Origin: Streptomyces collinus
GTDB lineage: Bacteria; Actinomycetota; Actinomycetes; Streptomycetales; Streptomycetaceae
Assembly: GCF_031348265.1 (NCBI RefSeq)
Contig: NZ_CP133771.1
Location: 3,286,001-3,350,000 of the forward strand
Direction: 5' to 3'
Length of the DNA: 64,000 nt
In this document: piece after piece, positions 15,740-24,694 of the stretch
Layout: the number at the start of each line of letters is the position of its first letter
Position numbering within the stretch: position 1 is the first letter of the stretch
The notes under the pieces: model-generated
Databases searched by the model: none
Seen by the model: only the letters and a program-made list of their open reading frames with translations
What the model was told of the DNA's origin: nothing
Made by a program: the position numbers and the translations under genes

Positions 15740-17740
15740 ATGACGTCGAGGCCGACGGGTGCCCGGCAGGACCACGACCCGTCCCAGACCACCCAGCTCA
15801 GGGTGCCCGGACACCGGATGAGCACGACGGGGACGTTCCGGCGGATCAAGAAGACCTTGCCGAGGTACGACTACGAGCACTACAGCCGGCTCGCGGGTCC
15901 CCTCACCCAGCCGGATCCGGGCAAGCCGTACAAGGTGCAGTACCGCTCGCTCATCTCGCAGGAACCGCACCGCATCCGCGTCGCCCTGATGCTGGCCGCG
16001 GCACCGGTGCTGTCCCTGGTGCTGCTGTTCTGGCTGCTCCAGCCCGAGCACTGGACCGAGCGCGACTACCCGGCCTTCGACTGGCTGCCCGCGCTCGACA
16101 TGGTGATGCTCGTCTCGATCGGCCTGATCGAGTTCTTCCGCTGCATGAACGTGCTGTCGAACGCGCACGCCACGCTGGTGGCCCGCGACCCGATCCCGGT
16201 GGTGCCCGAGACCGGAACGAGAGTGGCCTTCCTCACCTCCTTCGTGCCCGGCAAGGAGCCGCTGGAGATGGTGACGAAGACCCTGGAGGCGGCCGTCAAG
16301 ATCCGCCACCGGGGCCTGATGCACGTCTGGCTGCTCGACGAGGGCGACGACCCCGACGTGAAGGCGGTCTGCGAGCGCCTCGGTGTGCACCACTTCTCCC
16401 GCAAGGGCGTCGCGAAGTGGAACCAGGCCAAGGGCCCGCACCGCGCCAAGACCAAGCACGGCAACTACAACGCCTGGCTGGAAGCGCACGGCGACGACTA
16501 CGACTTCTTCGCCTCGGTCGACACCGACCACATTCCGCTGCCCAACTACCTGGAGCGGATGCTCGGCTTCTTCCGCGACCCGGACGTCGGCTTCGTCATC
16601 GGCCCGCAGGTCTACGGCAACTACGACAACCCCATCACCAAGGCCGCCGAGTCGCAGCAGTTCCTCTTCCACGCGCTGATCCAGCGCGCCGGCAACCGCT
16701 ACGGCTCCCCGATGTTCGTCGGCACGTCCAACGCCGTGCGCATCAAGGCGCTGAAGCAGATCGGCGGTCTGTACGACTCGATCACCGAGGACATGGCGAC
16801 CGGCTTCGAGATGCACCGCCACAAGAACCCGGCGACGGGCAAGAAGTGGCGCTCGGTGTACACGCCGGACGTGCTCGCGGTCGGTGAGGGCCCCAGCGCC
16901 TGGACGGACTTCTTCACCCAGCAGATGCGCTGGTCGCGGGGGACGTACGAGACGATCATCGGGCAGTACTGGAAGGGCTGGTACTCGCTGCCGCCGAGCA
17001 AGCTCTTCAACTACACGATGATGATCATCTTCTACCCGATGTCGGCCCTCAACTGGATCCTGGCGGCGCTGAGCTGCTGCCTGTTCCTGGGCCTGGGCGC
17101 CTCGGGTGTGAACATCGACCCGGCGGTCTGGCTGATGCTCTACGGCAACGCCTCCGCCCTGCAGATCGGTCTGTACGTCTGGAACCGCCGGCACAACGTC
17201 TCGCCGCACGAGCCGGAGGGCTCCGGCGGTGTGGCCGGCATGGTGATGTCCGCGCTGTCGGCCCCGCTGTACGCGAAGGCGCTGATCGACTCCGTGCTGC
17301 GGCGCAAGAGCAAGTTCGTGGTCACGCCCAAGGGCGACTCGGCGAGCCCGGACCGCTGGTTCGGCACGTTCCGCTACCACTGGTACTTCGTCGCGATCTT
17401 CGGTGGGTCGATCGCGGCCGGTTTCGTCTTCGGCCACTCCCACCCCGCGATGATCATCTGGGCGACGTTCGCGCTGCTGATCACCGCCTCGCCGGTGTTC
17501 GCCTGGCGCTGGCAGCTGCGGCAGGACGCGAAGAAGCCCCCCGCCCATGCCGCGGGAGAGCCGCAGGACCCTGCCGGGCCGAACCGGACACAGCCGCTGC
17601 CCATCCCGCAGCAGCCGTCGGGGCACGTCCCGCAGCAGAAGCCCACATGGGCCGCCACCCCGGGCGCACACGGGGAGGTCGGGGGATCCGACCAGACCAT
17701 GCAGATCGCCCTTGGTGGACTTGGGGGACGTAAGGAATGA
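15740..17740 (+). CDS. cslA: Cellulose synthase-like glycosyltransferase CslA
   Basis: A 666-residue family 2 processive glycosyltransferase in the membrane. Two helices (about 80-100 and 118-135) precede the catalytic domain, which has D200 in LLDEGDDP, the DTD motif at 261-263, TED at 349-351 and QQMRW at 394-398. Several helices follow, then a Pro/Gln-rich cytoplasmic tail. GGGGGGA precedes the ATG. In Streptomyces, CslA makes the beta-glycan deposited at hyphal tips and needed for aerial growth and pellet formation (family knowledge). The gene overlaps glxA by 4 bp, so the two are translationally coupled. Confidence 0.95.
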   Translation: MTSRPTGARQDHDPSQTTQLRVPGHRMSTTGTFRRIKKTLPRYDYEHYSRLAGPLTQPDPGKPYKVQYRSLISQEPHRIRVALMLAAAPVLSLVLLFWLLQPEHWTERDYPAFDWLPALDMVMLVSIGLIEFFRCMNVLSNAHATLVARDPIPVVPETGTRVAFLTSFVPGKEPLEMVTKTLEAAVKIRHRGLMHVWLLDEGDDPDVKAVCERLGVHHFSRKGVAKWNQAKGPHRAKTKHGNYNAWLEAHGDDYDFFASVDTDHIPLPNYLERMLGFFRDPDVGFVIGPQVYGNYDNPITKAAESQQFLFHALIQRAGNRYGSPMFVGTSNAVRIKALKQIGGLYDSITEDMATGFEMHRHKNPATGKKWRSVYTPDVLAVGEGPSAWTDFFTQQMRWSRGTYETIIGQYWKGWYSLPPSKLFNYTMMIIFYPMSALNWILAALSCCLFLGLGASGVNIDPAVWLMLYGNASALQIGLYVWNRRHNVSPHEPEGSGGVAGMVMSALSAPLYAKALIDSVLRRKSKFVVTPKGDSASPDRWFGTFRYHWYFVAIFGGSIAAGFVFGHSHPAMIIWATFALLITASPVFAWRWQLRQDAKKPPAHAAGEPQDPAGPNRTQPLPIPQQPSGHVPQQKPTWAATPGAHGEVGGSDQTMQIALGGLGGRKE

Positions 17741-19677
17741 ACGACCGTGCAGGCCGCCGCCGGGCCCGTCGACTCGCGATCGGCACGGCGGTGGTACTCG
17801 CGCTGGCCGGGATGAACGGGCCGTGGCTCTACCGCTTCAGCACCGAGAAATACCACCAGTACACCATCAACAAACCGGAGTACAAGGCCGCCAACGGCAA
17901 GTGGGAGATAGTCGATTTCCCCGAGGAGTACCGGCAGAACACCATTCACGCGGCGCTGCTGCGCACCGGCAAGGTGCTGCTCGTCGCGGGGTCGGGCAAC
18001 GACCAGGACAACTTCGACGCGAAGAGGTTCGACACCCGGATCTGGGACCCGCTCAAGGGCACGATCAAGAAGGTCCCCACACCGGCCGACCTGTTCTGCA
18101 CCGGCCACACCCAGCTCGCCAACGGCAACCTGCTGATCGCGGGCGGCACCAAGCGCTACGAGAAGCTCAAGGGTGACGTCACCAAGGCCGGTGGCCTGAT
18201 GATCGTCCACAACGAGAACCCGGACAAGCCGATCACGCTGCCCGCCGGCACGAAGTTCACGGGCAAGCAGAACGGCAAGATCTTCGTCTCGAAGGACCCG
18301 GTCCTCGTGCCGCGCGCAAAGAAGGTCTTCGACAAGGCGACCGGCAAGTTCCTGCGCAACGACCCCGGCCTCGGCCGGATCTACGTCGAGGCGCAGAAGC
18401 GGGGCAAGAAGTACGAGACGGGCACGCAGGACAACTACCGCGTGCACGGCCTGAACGGCGCCGACGCCAAGAACACCTACGGCATCGCGCAGAAGCTCGC
18501 CCTCGACAAGAAGGACTTCCAGGGCATCCGGGACGCCTTCGAGTTCGACCCCGTGGCCGAGAAGTACATCAAGGTCGACCCGATGAAGGAGGCCCGCTGG
18601 TACCCGACGCTCACCACCCTGAGCGACGGGAAGATCCTCAGCGTCTCCGGCCTCGACGACATCGGCCAGCTGGTCCCGGGCAAGAACGAGGTGTTCGACC
18701 CGAAGACCAAGAAGTGGACCTACACCGACAAGGTCCGGCAGTTCCCGACCTACCCGGCGCTGTTCCTCATGCAGAACGGCAAGGTCTTCTACTCCGGGTC
18801 CAACGCGGGCTACGGGCCGGACGACGTGGGCCGTGAGCCGGGCGTGTGGGACGTCGACACCAACAAGTTCGCGAAGATACCCGGCCTGAGCGACCCCACC
18901 CTGATGGAGACGTCGGGCACGGTGCTGCTGCCGCCGGCACAGGACGAGAAGTACATGGTGGTCGGCGGCGGCGGCGTCGGCGAGTCCGAGGAGTCCAGCG
19001 AGAAGACCCGGATCGTCGACCTGAAGAAGGCGGACCCGCGCTTCGAGGACGGCCCGTCCCTGGACAAGGGCACGCGCTACCCGAACGCCTCGGTCCTGCC
19101 CGACGACAGCGTGCTGATATCCGGCGGTTCGGAGGACTACCGCGGCCGCGGTGACTCCAACATCTTCGAGGCGCGGCTCTACGACACGGAGAAGAACGAG
19201 CTCAAGCGCGTCGCCGACCCGCTCGTGGGCCGCAACTACCACTCCGGGTCGATCCTGCTGCCCGACGGCCGCGTGATGTTCTTCGGCTCCGACTCGCTCT
19301 ACGCGGACGCGGCCAACACCAAGCCGGGCGAGTTCGAGCAGCGCATCGAGATCTACACGCCGCCGTACCTCTACGGCGACGGGGACCGGCCCTCGCTGTC
19401 GGGCGGGCCGCAGACCATCGAGCGCGGCGGGACGGGGACGTTCACCTCGTCGGACGCGGCGAAGATCAAGAAGGTCCGGCTGATCCGGCCGAGCGCCGCC
19501 ACGCACGTCACCGACGTCGACCAGCGGTCGATCGCCCTGGACTTCGAAGCGTCCGGCAGCAAGCTGACGGTGACCGTGCCGGAGAACCGGAACCTGGTCC
19601 AGGCGGGCTGGTACATGATGTTCGTGACGGACGCCGACGGGACCCCGAGCAAGGCGCAGTGGGTCAAGGTGCCCTGA
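17737..19677 (+). CDS. glxA: Galactose oxidase-like copper radical oxidase GlxA
   Basis: A 646-residue oxidase anchored by an N-terminal helix (residues about 12-28, after an Arg-rich start). A Kelch-type propeller with the copper-radical site is recognisable: Cys121 in DLFCTGHTQ and Tyr289 next to Trp288 in EARWYPT, the Tyr-Cys cofactor and stacking Trp described for Streptomyces GlxA. A second tyrosine and a histidine are in GRNYHSGSILLPDGR. A C-terminal Ig-like domain ends in AGWYMMFVTDADGTPS. It modifies the CslA glycan outside the membrane and requires copper. Its ATG lies inside the end of cslA (ATGA). Confidence 0.95.
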   Translation: MNDRAGRRRARRLAIGTAVVLALAGMNGPWLYRFSTEKYHQYTINKPEYKAANGKWEIVDFPEEYRQNTIHAALLRTGKVLLVAGSGNDQDNFDAKRFDTRIWDPLKGTIKKVPTPADLFCTGHTQLANGNLLIAGGTKRYEKLKGDVTKAGGLMIVHNENPDKPITLPAGTKFTGKQNGKIFVSKDPVLVPRAKKVFDKATGKFLRNDPGLGRIYVEAQKRGKKYETGTQDNYRVHGLNGADAKNTYGIAQKLALDKKDFQGIRDAFEFDPVAEKYIKVDPMKEARWYPTLTTLSDGKILSVSGLDDIGQLVPGKNEVFDPKTKKWTYTDKVRQFPTYPALFLMQNGKVFYSGSNAGYGPDDVGREPGVWDVDTNKFAKIPGLSDPTLMETSGTVLLPPAQDEKYMVVGGGGVGESEESSEKTRIVDLKKADPRFEDGPSLDKGTRYPNASVLPDDSVLISGGSEDYRGRGDSNIFEARLYDTEKNELKRVADPLVGRNYHSGSILLPDGRVMFFGSDSLYADAANTKPGEFEQRIEIYTPPYLYGDGDRPSLSGGPQTIERGGTGTFTSSDAAKIKKVRLIRPSAATHVTDVDQRSIALDFEASGSKLTVTVPENRNLVQAGWYMMFVTDADGTPSKAQWVKVP

Positions 19678-19689
19678 CAGGCAACCGGA

Positions 19690-19723
19690 AAAGGGGCGCT
19701 CTCCGCGAGGAGAGCGCCCCTTT
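19690..19723. terminator. Bidirectional terminator between glxA and cslZ
   Basis: A perfect 14-bp stem: AAAGGGGCGCTCTC (19690-19703) with GAGAGCGCCCCTTT (19710-19723). A and T runs on the two sides let it serve both convergent genes. Confidence 0.9.
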
Positions 19724-19748
19724 CGTCTGGTCCGGCAGGGACCGGTCG

Positions 19749-20786
19749 TCAGCCGGTGGCCTTCGCCAGCTTCAGGGCGTAGTCCGCCCACCACTGGCCC
19801 GCCTTGGGTCCGCCCTTGCACTCGCCGTCCGACTCGCCCGGCCGCTTCACCCACAGGTACGCGTCGACCAGCGGGTCGGCCGTCTTCGTCGTCGGGGTCT
19901 CCCCCAGGGAGCGGCCCGGCGGGTTGCACCAGCGCTCGTCGGGGTTGCCGTCGCTGTAGGGGCCCTTGCCGTTGCGGCTGGTGTCGATGACGAAGTGCTT
20001 GCCGCCGACCTTGGCGGAGAGCTTCTTGCCGTAGGCGATGGAGTCTTCGGTGGAGTAGAAGTTGGAGACGTTGACCGAGAAGCCGTCGGCCTGTGCGATG
20101 CCCGCGCGGTTCAGCGGTTCGAAGATCTGGTCGGGGTTCTGCCAGCCGGCGTTGCCCGCGTCGAGGTAGACCTTCGTGTTCTTCAGGGACTTCAGCTTGG
20201 TCACGGCGCCCTTGAGGAGGTCGTAGCGCTCCTCGTGGAACTGCTGGGGCGTGCAGCCGTCGACGAGGTGGAGCAGCGCGTCCGGTTCCAGGACGATCGT
20301 GGCGGGCCGGTCTCCGATGCCCGCGGCCACGCCGTCGACCCAGTCGCGGTAGGCGTTGCCGTCGGCGGCACCGCCCTGCGAGTACTGGCCGCAGTCGCGG
20401 TGCGGAATGTTGTAGAGGACCAGCAGGGCCGTGCGGCCGGCCTTGTCGGCGGCTTCGGTGAGGCCGCGGGTCTGCTGCTGCGGGTCGTCCGGGCCGACCC
20501 ATTCGGCGGTCGGCTGCTCCGCGATCTTGCGGATCTCCTCGGCTTCCTGCTTCTTGCCCGACTTCTCCAGCTCGGCGACCTGCTGAGCCGCGGTCCCGTC
20601 CGGATTGACCCAGAACGGGGCTTTCTCCTTGGGCTGTTGGGTGATCCCGGCGCCCGCGTCGGCGGGCTCCTCCGGTCCGTCTCCTCCGTCGGAGGAGGAA
20701 CACCCCGTGATCAGCAGTGCCGCCCCCAGCACCACTGCGGACATCCGCCTCCCGGCGAACACCCCGGCCCCCCTGCTGCCGTACAT
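19749..20786 (-). CDS. cslZ: GH6 endoglucanase lipoprotein CslZ
   Basis: A 345-residue glycoside hydrolase family 6 protein. The ATG at 20786 has GGGGGAG upstream; the signal peptide ends in LLITGC, so Cys29 is the likely lipid anchor. GH6 motifs: the HRDCGQYSQGG region, the acid in VLEPDALLHL, YLDAGNAGWQNP, NVSNFYSTEDSIAYG and VIDTSRNGKGP, with WCNPPGRSLG near the end. It would trim or release the beta-glycan made by CslA and is encoded convergently with glxA, as in other Streptomyces. Confidence 0.92.
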   Translation of the reverse strand: MYGSRGAGVFAGRRMSAVVLGAALLITGCSSSDGGDGPEEPADAGAGITQQPKEKAPFWVNPDGTAAQQVAELEKSGKKQEAEEIRKIAEQPTAEWVGPDDPQQQTRGLTEAADKAGRTALLVLYNIPHRDCGQYSQGGAADGNAYRDWVDGVAAGIGDRPATIVLEPDALLHLVDGCTPQQFHEERYDLLKGAVTKLKSLKNTKVYLDAGNAGWQNPDQIFEPLNRAGIAQADGFSVNVSNFYSTEDSIAYGKKLSAKVGGKHFVIDTSRNGKGPYSDGNPDERWCNPPGRSLGETPTTKTADPLVDAYLWVKRPGESDGECKGGPKAGQWWADYALKLAKATG

Positions 20787-20968
20787 CCAACTCCCCCTTG
20801 GGTGCAGCGTGACAAGTCTCAATCCTGACATACGTCCCGCGGCACCCACGAGGCGAACCCCACCTGCGCGGATGACGCAGCGCCCCCGTGCCGGGACGGG
20901 GCGTTACGCAACCTCTGGGCCGGGGTGGCCCTGTGGTTCCGGAGTCTTCTTCGCTCGGGCCCGGCCCC

Positions 20969-21646
20969 TCAGAGGCCGGTCCCCGTCAGGTACGCCGAGA
21001 CGACCACGTTCGCCGTGTAGCTGCGGGTCGTACGGTCGAAGCTGCCGCCGCAGGTGACCAGCCGCAGTTCGGCCCGCCCCGACTCGCGGGGCCCGTAGGC
21101 CTGGTGGGCGTCGAAGCGGTCGCGGGTGAGGACCTGGACGGACTCGACGGTGAACTCGGCAACCTTGGCGTCGGCCCGCAGCACCCGGATCGTCTGGCCG
21201 GGCCGCATGGTACTGACCTTGTAGAAGACGGCCGGCCGGGAGTCGGTGTCGACATGACCGACCATCAGCGCGGTGCCGGGCGCCCCGGGCGCGACCCCGC
21301 CGGCGTACCAGCCGACGACGCCCGGCTGGTCGTACGGCGGCGGGTCGAGCGCCCCGTCGGCGTCGAGGCCGCGGGCCACCACGGGGGCCTGGACGCCGAG
21401 CCCGGGGATGTCGACGCGCTGCGGCAGCGCGTCCCCCAGCGGGCGGTGCTCGGGCGGCAGCTTGATGTCCGGGGGCCGCCCGGCCGCCGCCATGTCGCCC
21501 GTGGCGGGGGCGGAGATGCCGTGCCGCATCTCGGTGACCTCGCGGCCCCACAGCCACAGCCCGAGCAGCAGCACGACCCAGGCCATGCCGGTCAGCAGGC
21601 GGCCGGTGCCGGAGAAGCGTCTCTCCATGTGATCGCGATCCTGCAT
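20969..21646 (-). CDS. Class F sortase
   Basis: A 225-residue transpeptidase with one N-terminal membrane helix (about 18-34) and an extracellular sortase barrel. The catalytic residues are His131 (MVGHVDTD), Cys199 (LVTCGG) and Arg208 (TTRSYTANVVV). The start follows the upstream gene's stop by 2 bp, so the pair is an operon. Class F sortases are typical of actinomycetes and their substrates are poorly known; the neighbour encoded just upstream is the obvious partner, although it lacks a clear LPxTG. Confidence 0.88.
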   Translation of the reverse strand: MQDRDHMERRFSGTGRLLTGMAWVVLLLGLWLWGREVTEMRHGISAPATGDMAAAGRPPDIKLPPEHRPLGDALPQRVDIPGLGVQAPVVARGLDADGALDPPPYDQPGVVGWYAGGVAPGAPGTALMVGHVDTDSRPAVFYKVSTMRPGQTIRVLRADAKVAEFTVESVQVLTRDRFDAHQAYGPRESGRAELRLVTCGGSFDRTTRSYTANVVVSAYLTGTGL

Positions 21647-21648
21647 GG

Positions 21649-22446
21649 TCAGCCCGTCCCCCGGCGGACACCGCGTCGCAGCAGGGCGATCGCCGCGGCC
21701 GCCCCCGCGAGCACCAGCCCGGTCACCCCCTGCGCCGCGCCGGGACCGGCGCCCCGCTCCTCGGCGGCGATGAGCTCGGCGGCACCGCCACCGCCCGCCC
21801 GGACGGGGGCGACGGGCGAGGCCGGCGCGCCGGGCCGGTGAGAGGGGAACGCCTCCCCGTCACGGCCGGGAGCGGACGGCTGCCCGCCCCCTTCCGGCGC
21901 GGGCTGCTGTCCGCCCTGACCGGGCGCGGGCCGCTGTCCGGCCTCACCATTCACCGGCTCACTGTGCGCGGGCGGCTGTCCGGCCTCACCGTTCACCGGC
22001 TCACTGTGCGCGGGCGGCTGTCCGGCCTCACCGTTCACCGGCTCATCGTGCACGGGCTGCTGTCCACCGGCCCCGGGCACGGGGAGTGGTGCGGCGTCCG
22101 GCCGCCGCGCCGCGCCGTCCCGGACGGTGAGTGTGCCGGTCTGCTTCGTGGCACCGCAGGTGATCCGTACGGCGTACGGACCCGGTTCGACCGTGGAGCG
22201 GACGCGGCTCTCACCGGCGAGCTCGCGCGCTCCGGTGACGGTGAGGCGGGCGTCCGCGACGAACGCCGCCGAGGCGGCCACGGCCGTCCGCTGCGCGCAG
22301 CCGGTCACGCGGAGTGTGACGTCACTGCCGGGGGCGGGGGCCGCCGGGGTCACCGAGACGCTCACCTCGTCCGCCGCGTACGCCGAGGGGGCGAGGGCGA
22401 CGACGGCCAGGACGCTCGTACAGACAGTGACTCTCAGGGAACCCAT
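21649..22446 (-). CDS. Secreted repeat-containing cell-surface protein (sortase partner)
   Basis: A 265-residue protein with a signal peptide (cleavage near PSAYA-ADE), an Ig-like beta domain (about 27-108), a Pro/Gly-rich stalk with three tandem copies of HSEPVNGEAGQPPA-like repeats, then a C-terminal hydrophobic helix and Arg-rich tail (LLRRGVRRGTG). GGAGG lies 6 nt before the ATG. No canonical sorting motif precedes the helix, so it may be anchored by the helix itself or by an unusual class F motif. Function unknown. Confidence 0.78.
   Translation of the reverse strand: MGSLRVTVCTSVLAVVALAPSAYAADEVSVSVTPAAPAPGSDVTLRVTGCAQRTAVAASAAFVADARLTVTGARELAGESRVRSTVEPGPYAVRITCGATKQTGTLTVRDGAARRPDAAPLPVPGAGGQQPVHDEPVNGEAGQPPAHSEPVNGEAGQPPAHSEPVNGEAGQRPAPGQGGQQPAPEGGGQPSAPGRDGEAFPSHRPGAPASPVAPVRAGGGGAAELIAAEERGAGPGAAQGVTGLVLAGAAAAIALLRRGVRRGTG
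21940..22065. repeat. Three tandem 42-bp repeats inside a surface-protein stalk
   Basis: Units at 21940-21981, 21982-22023 and 22024-22065 each encode a 14-residue stalk repeat (HDEPVNGEAGQPPA in the most divergent copy). The first two differ at one position; the third shows several changes. Copy number could vary between strains. Confidence 0.85.
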
Positions 22447-22567
22447 CGTGAACCTCCAGACGCCTGGAGCTTCCCCCGCCCGAAGGGCCGCCGCATCCTC
22501 AGGGACGCGGCGGCTGCTCCGTGCGGGTGACGACGGGTTTGAGTCCCGCGTGTGCCGCCGCCCGGGC

Positions 22568-23347
22568 TCAGACCCGGTCGACGAGGTCCGCGATCGAGTC
22601 CACGACCTGCGACGGCCGGTACGGGAAGTCCTCGACCTGTTCGGGCCGGGTCAGGCCGGTGAGCACCAGGAACGTCTGCATCCCGGCCTCCATGCCGGCC
22701 AGCACGTCGGTGTCCATGCGGTCGCCGATCATCGCGCTGGTCTCGGAGTGGGCCCCGATGGCGTTCAGCCCGGTCCGCATCATCAGCGGGTTCGGCTTGC
22801 CCGCGAAGTACGGCTTCTTGCCGGTCGCCTGGGTGATCAGCGCGGCCACGGCGCCGGTCGCGGGCAGCGGGCCCTCGGTGGAGGGGCCCGTCTCGTCGGG
22901 GTTGGTGCAGATGAACCGGGCGCCGCCGAGGATGAGCCGCACGGCCTTCGTCATGGCCTCGAAGGAGTACGTGCGGGTCTCGCCGAGGACGACGTAGTCC
23001 GGCTCGTGGTCGGTCAGGATGTAGCCGATGTCGTGCAGCGCGGTGGTCAGGCCGGCCTCGCCGATGACGTACGCCGAGCCGCCCGGCCGCTGGTCGTCCA
23101 GGAACTGGGCGGTGGCCAGGGCCGAGGTCCAGATGCTCTCGATCGGCACCTCCAGGCCCATGCGGCGCAGCCGGGCGTGCAGGTCGCGCGGGGTGTACAT
23201 CGAGTTGTTGGTGAGGACCAGGAAGGGCTTCCCGGACTCGGTGAGCTTCTTCAGGAAGGCGTCGGCGCCGGGGATCGGTACGCCCTCGTGGATGAGCACA
23301 CCGTCCATGTCGGTGAGCCACGATTCGATGGGCTTGCGGTCTGCCAT
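22568..23347 (-). CDS. HAD-IIA family hydrolase (NagD-like phosphatase)
   Basis: A 259-residue cytoplasmic phosphatase of the NagD/p-nitrophenylphosphatase group. Motif I is DMDGV with nucleophile Asp13 and Asp15; motif II is LTNNS; the motif III Lys is in GKPNPL; motif IV is GDRMDTDV. The IIA cap lies between motifs II and III. AGGAG is 9 nt before the ATG. It probably acts on a sugar or nucleotide monophosphate; the physiological substrate is unknown. It stands alone. Confidence 0.88.
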   Translation of the reverse strand: MADRKPIESWLTDMDGVLIHEGVPIPGADAFLKKLTESGKPFLVLTNNSMYTPRDLHARLRRMGLEVPIESIWTSALATAQFLDDQRPGGSAYVIGEAGLTTALHDIGYILTDHEPDYVVLGETRTYSFEAMTKAVRLILGGARFICTNPDETGPSTEGPLPATGAVAALITQATGKKPYFAGKPNPLMMRTGLNAIGAHSETSAMIGDRMDTDVLAGMEAGMQTFLVLTGLTRPEQVEDFPYRPSQVVDSIADLVDRV

Positions 23348-23428
23348 GTGCGGGATCTCCTGCCGTACGCGGTCCAGCGTGCGACCCAGCCTAGACAGTG
23401 GCGGGATCTTGCGGAATGGCCCGCGTGC

Positions 23429-23451
23429 GGCGTCCCGACTGGCGGGACGCC
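23429..23451 (-). terminator. Hairpin terminator of the LARTG surface-protein gene
   Basis: GGCGTCCCG (23429-23437) pairs with CGGGACGCC (23443-23451) around a 5-nt loop, starting 4 bp after the stop codon of the leftward gene. There is no long T tract. Confidence 0.6.
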
Positions 23452-23455
23452 CTGC

Positions 23456-24256
23456 TCAGCGGCGACGGCGGGCGACGAGCAGTACCCCGCCCCCGGTGAG
23501 CAGCAGGGCCGCGGCGGCGGCGACCTGCGTGCCGGTGCCCGTCCGGGCCAGTTCCTCCGCGAAGGGGAGCCGGTCCTCGCGGGGCGGGACGGAGGCGTCG
23601 GGGTCGGTGCCGGGGCGGGTCTCCTTACCGGTGCCCGGGTCGGTGTGGGTGTCGGTGTCGGTGCCGGTGCCGGTCCCCGCGTCCCCGCCGTCGATACCGA
23701 ACCGGTAGTCGTTCGACTGCCCGACCCAGTCGCCGTCGTCGTCGTGCCGCTGCACCACCGCGGCGTTGGCCGTGACGTCGTTGGGCACGGCGTCCGAGGT
23801 GAGCATGAGCCGCACCTTCACGGTGACGGTCCTGCCCGGCCCGACGGTGAACCCGGCGAACCGGTCCTCCTCGTCGGCGAAGGCCCCGACGAGCTCGTCC
23901 TCGCCGGTCTTCTCGAACCGCACGGGGTGGGCCCGCGGCCCCTCGAAGAATTCGAGGCGCGGCTGGGACGGTTCCAGGGCGCGCTTGTCGTCGACGAGCA
24001 CGACGACGGGATGGATGCCGGTGCAGGTCCGGTCGGTCGTGTTGGTCAGGTCGACGTACCAGGTCCCGAACCCGCCCCCGGTCGTGTAGGAGTCCGGCCC
24101 GCCGTGGATGCGGGTGGTGAGCGGGAAGGTGTGGTCGTCGGGCGCGGCACAAGCGGGCGCCGGGGCGTCCGCGCGAGCCGGATGAGCACCGGGCAGCAGG
24201 ACGGCGGCCGCCGCTGCCGCCGCCAGGCAGAGATGAGCGGGCGTGCAGAGTCGCAT
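23456..24256 (-). CDS. LARTG-type sortase-anchored surface protein
   Basis: A 266-residue exported protein: a signal peptide to about residue 30, an extracellular beta-rich domain (about 35-180), a Thr/Asp/Gly linker (GTGTGTDTDTHTDPGTGKE), then the sorting signal LARTG followed by a hydrophobic helix and an ARRRR tail. LAxTG motifs are the recognition sequence of Streptomyces class E sortases, which also anchor long chaplins. No class E sortase is in this window, so the enzyme must be elsewhere. No Shine-Dalgarno is evident for the ATG at 24256. Function unknown. Confidence 0.8.
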   Translation of the reverse strand: MRLCTPAHLCLAAAAAAAVLLPGAHPARADAPAPACAAPDDHTFPLTTRIHGGPDSYTTGGGFGTWYVDLTNTTDRTCTGIHPVVVLVDDKRALEPSQPRLEFFEGPRAHPVRFEKTGEDELVGAFADEEDRFAGFTVGPGRTVTVKVRLMLTSDAVPNDVTANAAVVQRHDDDGDWVGQSNDYRFGIDGGDAGTGTGTDTDTHTDPGTGKETRPGTDPDASVPPREDRLPFAEELARTGTGTQVAAAAALLLTGGGVLLVARRRR

Positions 24257-24352
24257 GATGATGTGACATTCCGACCGCCAAGGGTCGCGACACGGCGCCG
24301 CCGCGAACCGTCCCCGAACGGCGGCACGGATCCGCCCGGTCGGCGGACAGAT

Positions 24353-24571
24353 CTACCTGCGTCCCAGGGACTTCGCGCGTGTGTGGGCCCAGCCGGCGAG
24401 GAGGACGCCGACGGCGGTGAGGGAGGCGTAGGTCAGCAGCAGCGGGACGAAGCCGCCGGGCAGCCCTCCCAGCACCCCGCGCTCACTGTCGTCGATGAGG
24501 AGCCGCACGAGCCCCTGGACGCACACCGCCAGCAGCAGCATGCCGAGAACCTGAAAGACGTCGTACTTCAT
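24353..24571 (-). CDS. Small conserved membrane protein
   Basis: A 72-residue protein with two hydrophobic segments (about 6-25 and 42-62) and a basic C-terminus (AHTRAKSLGRR). AAGGAAGG before the ATG supports expression. I do not recognise a named family. It lies between a surface-protein gene and a divergent TetR regulator. Confidence 0.65.
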   Translation of the reverse strand: MKYDVFQVLGMLLLAVCVQGLVRLLIDDSERGVLGGLPGGFVPLLLTYASLTAVGVLLAGWAHTRAKSLGRR

Positions 24572-24694
24572 GGCCTTCCTTTCCGCGATGAGGGCTACGT
24601 TACGAACGTATCAATCGATGCGGGTGCTCAGGCCTTGTGCAGCTGGCAATCTCCTGCTTACGTCACACTTTCTCGGACGCGCTATCGTGAAGAG

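Noticed and set aside
17374..20790. 1138-codon open frame on the minus strand across cslA's end, glxA and cslZ
   Set aside because: It is the complement of glxA and part of cslA in a GC-rich genome; its translation is low-complexity Arg/Val/Leu-rich and the real genes have full motifs.
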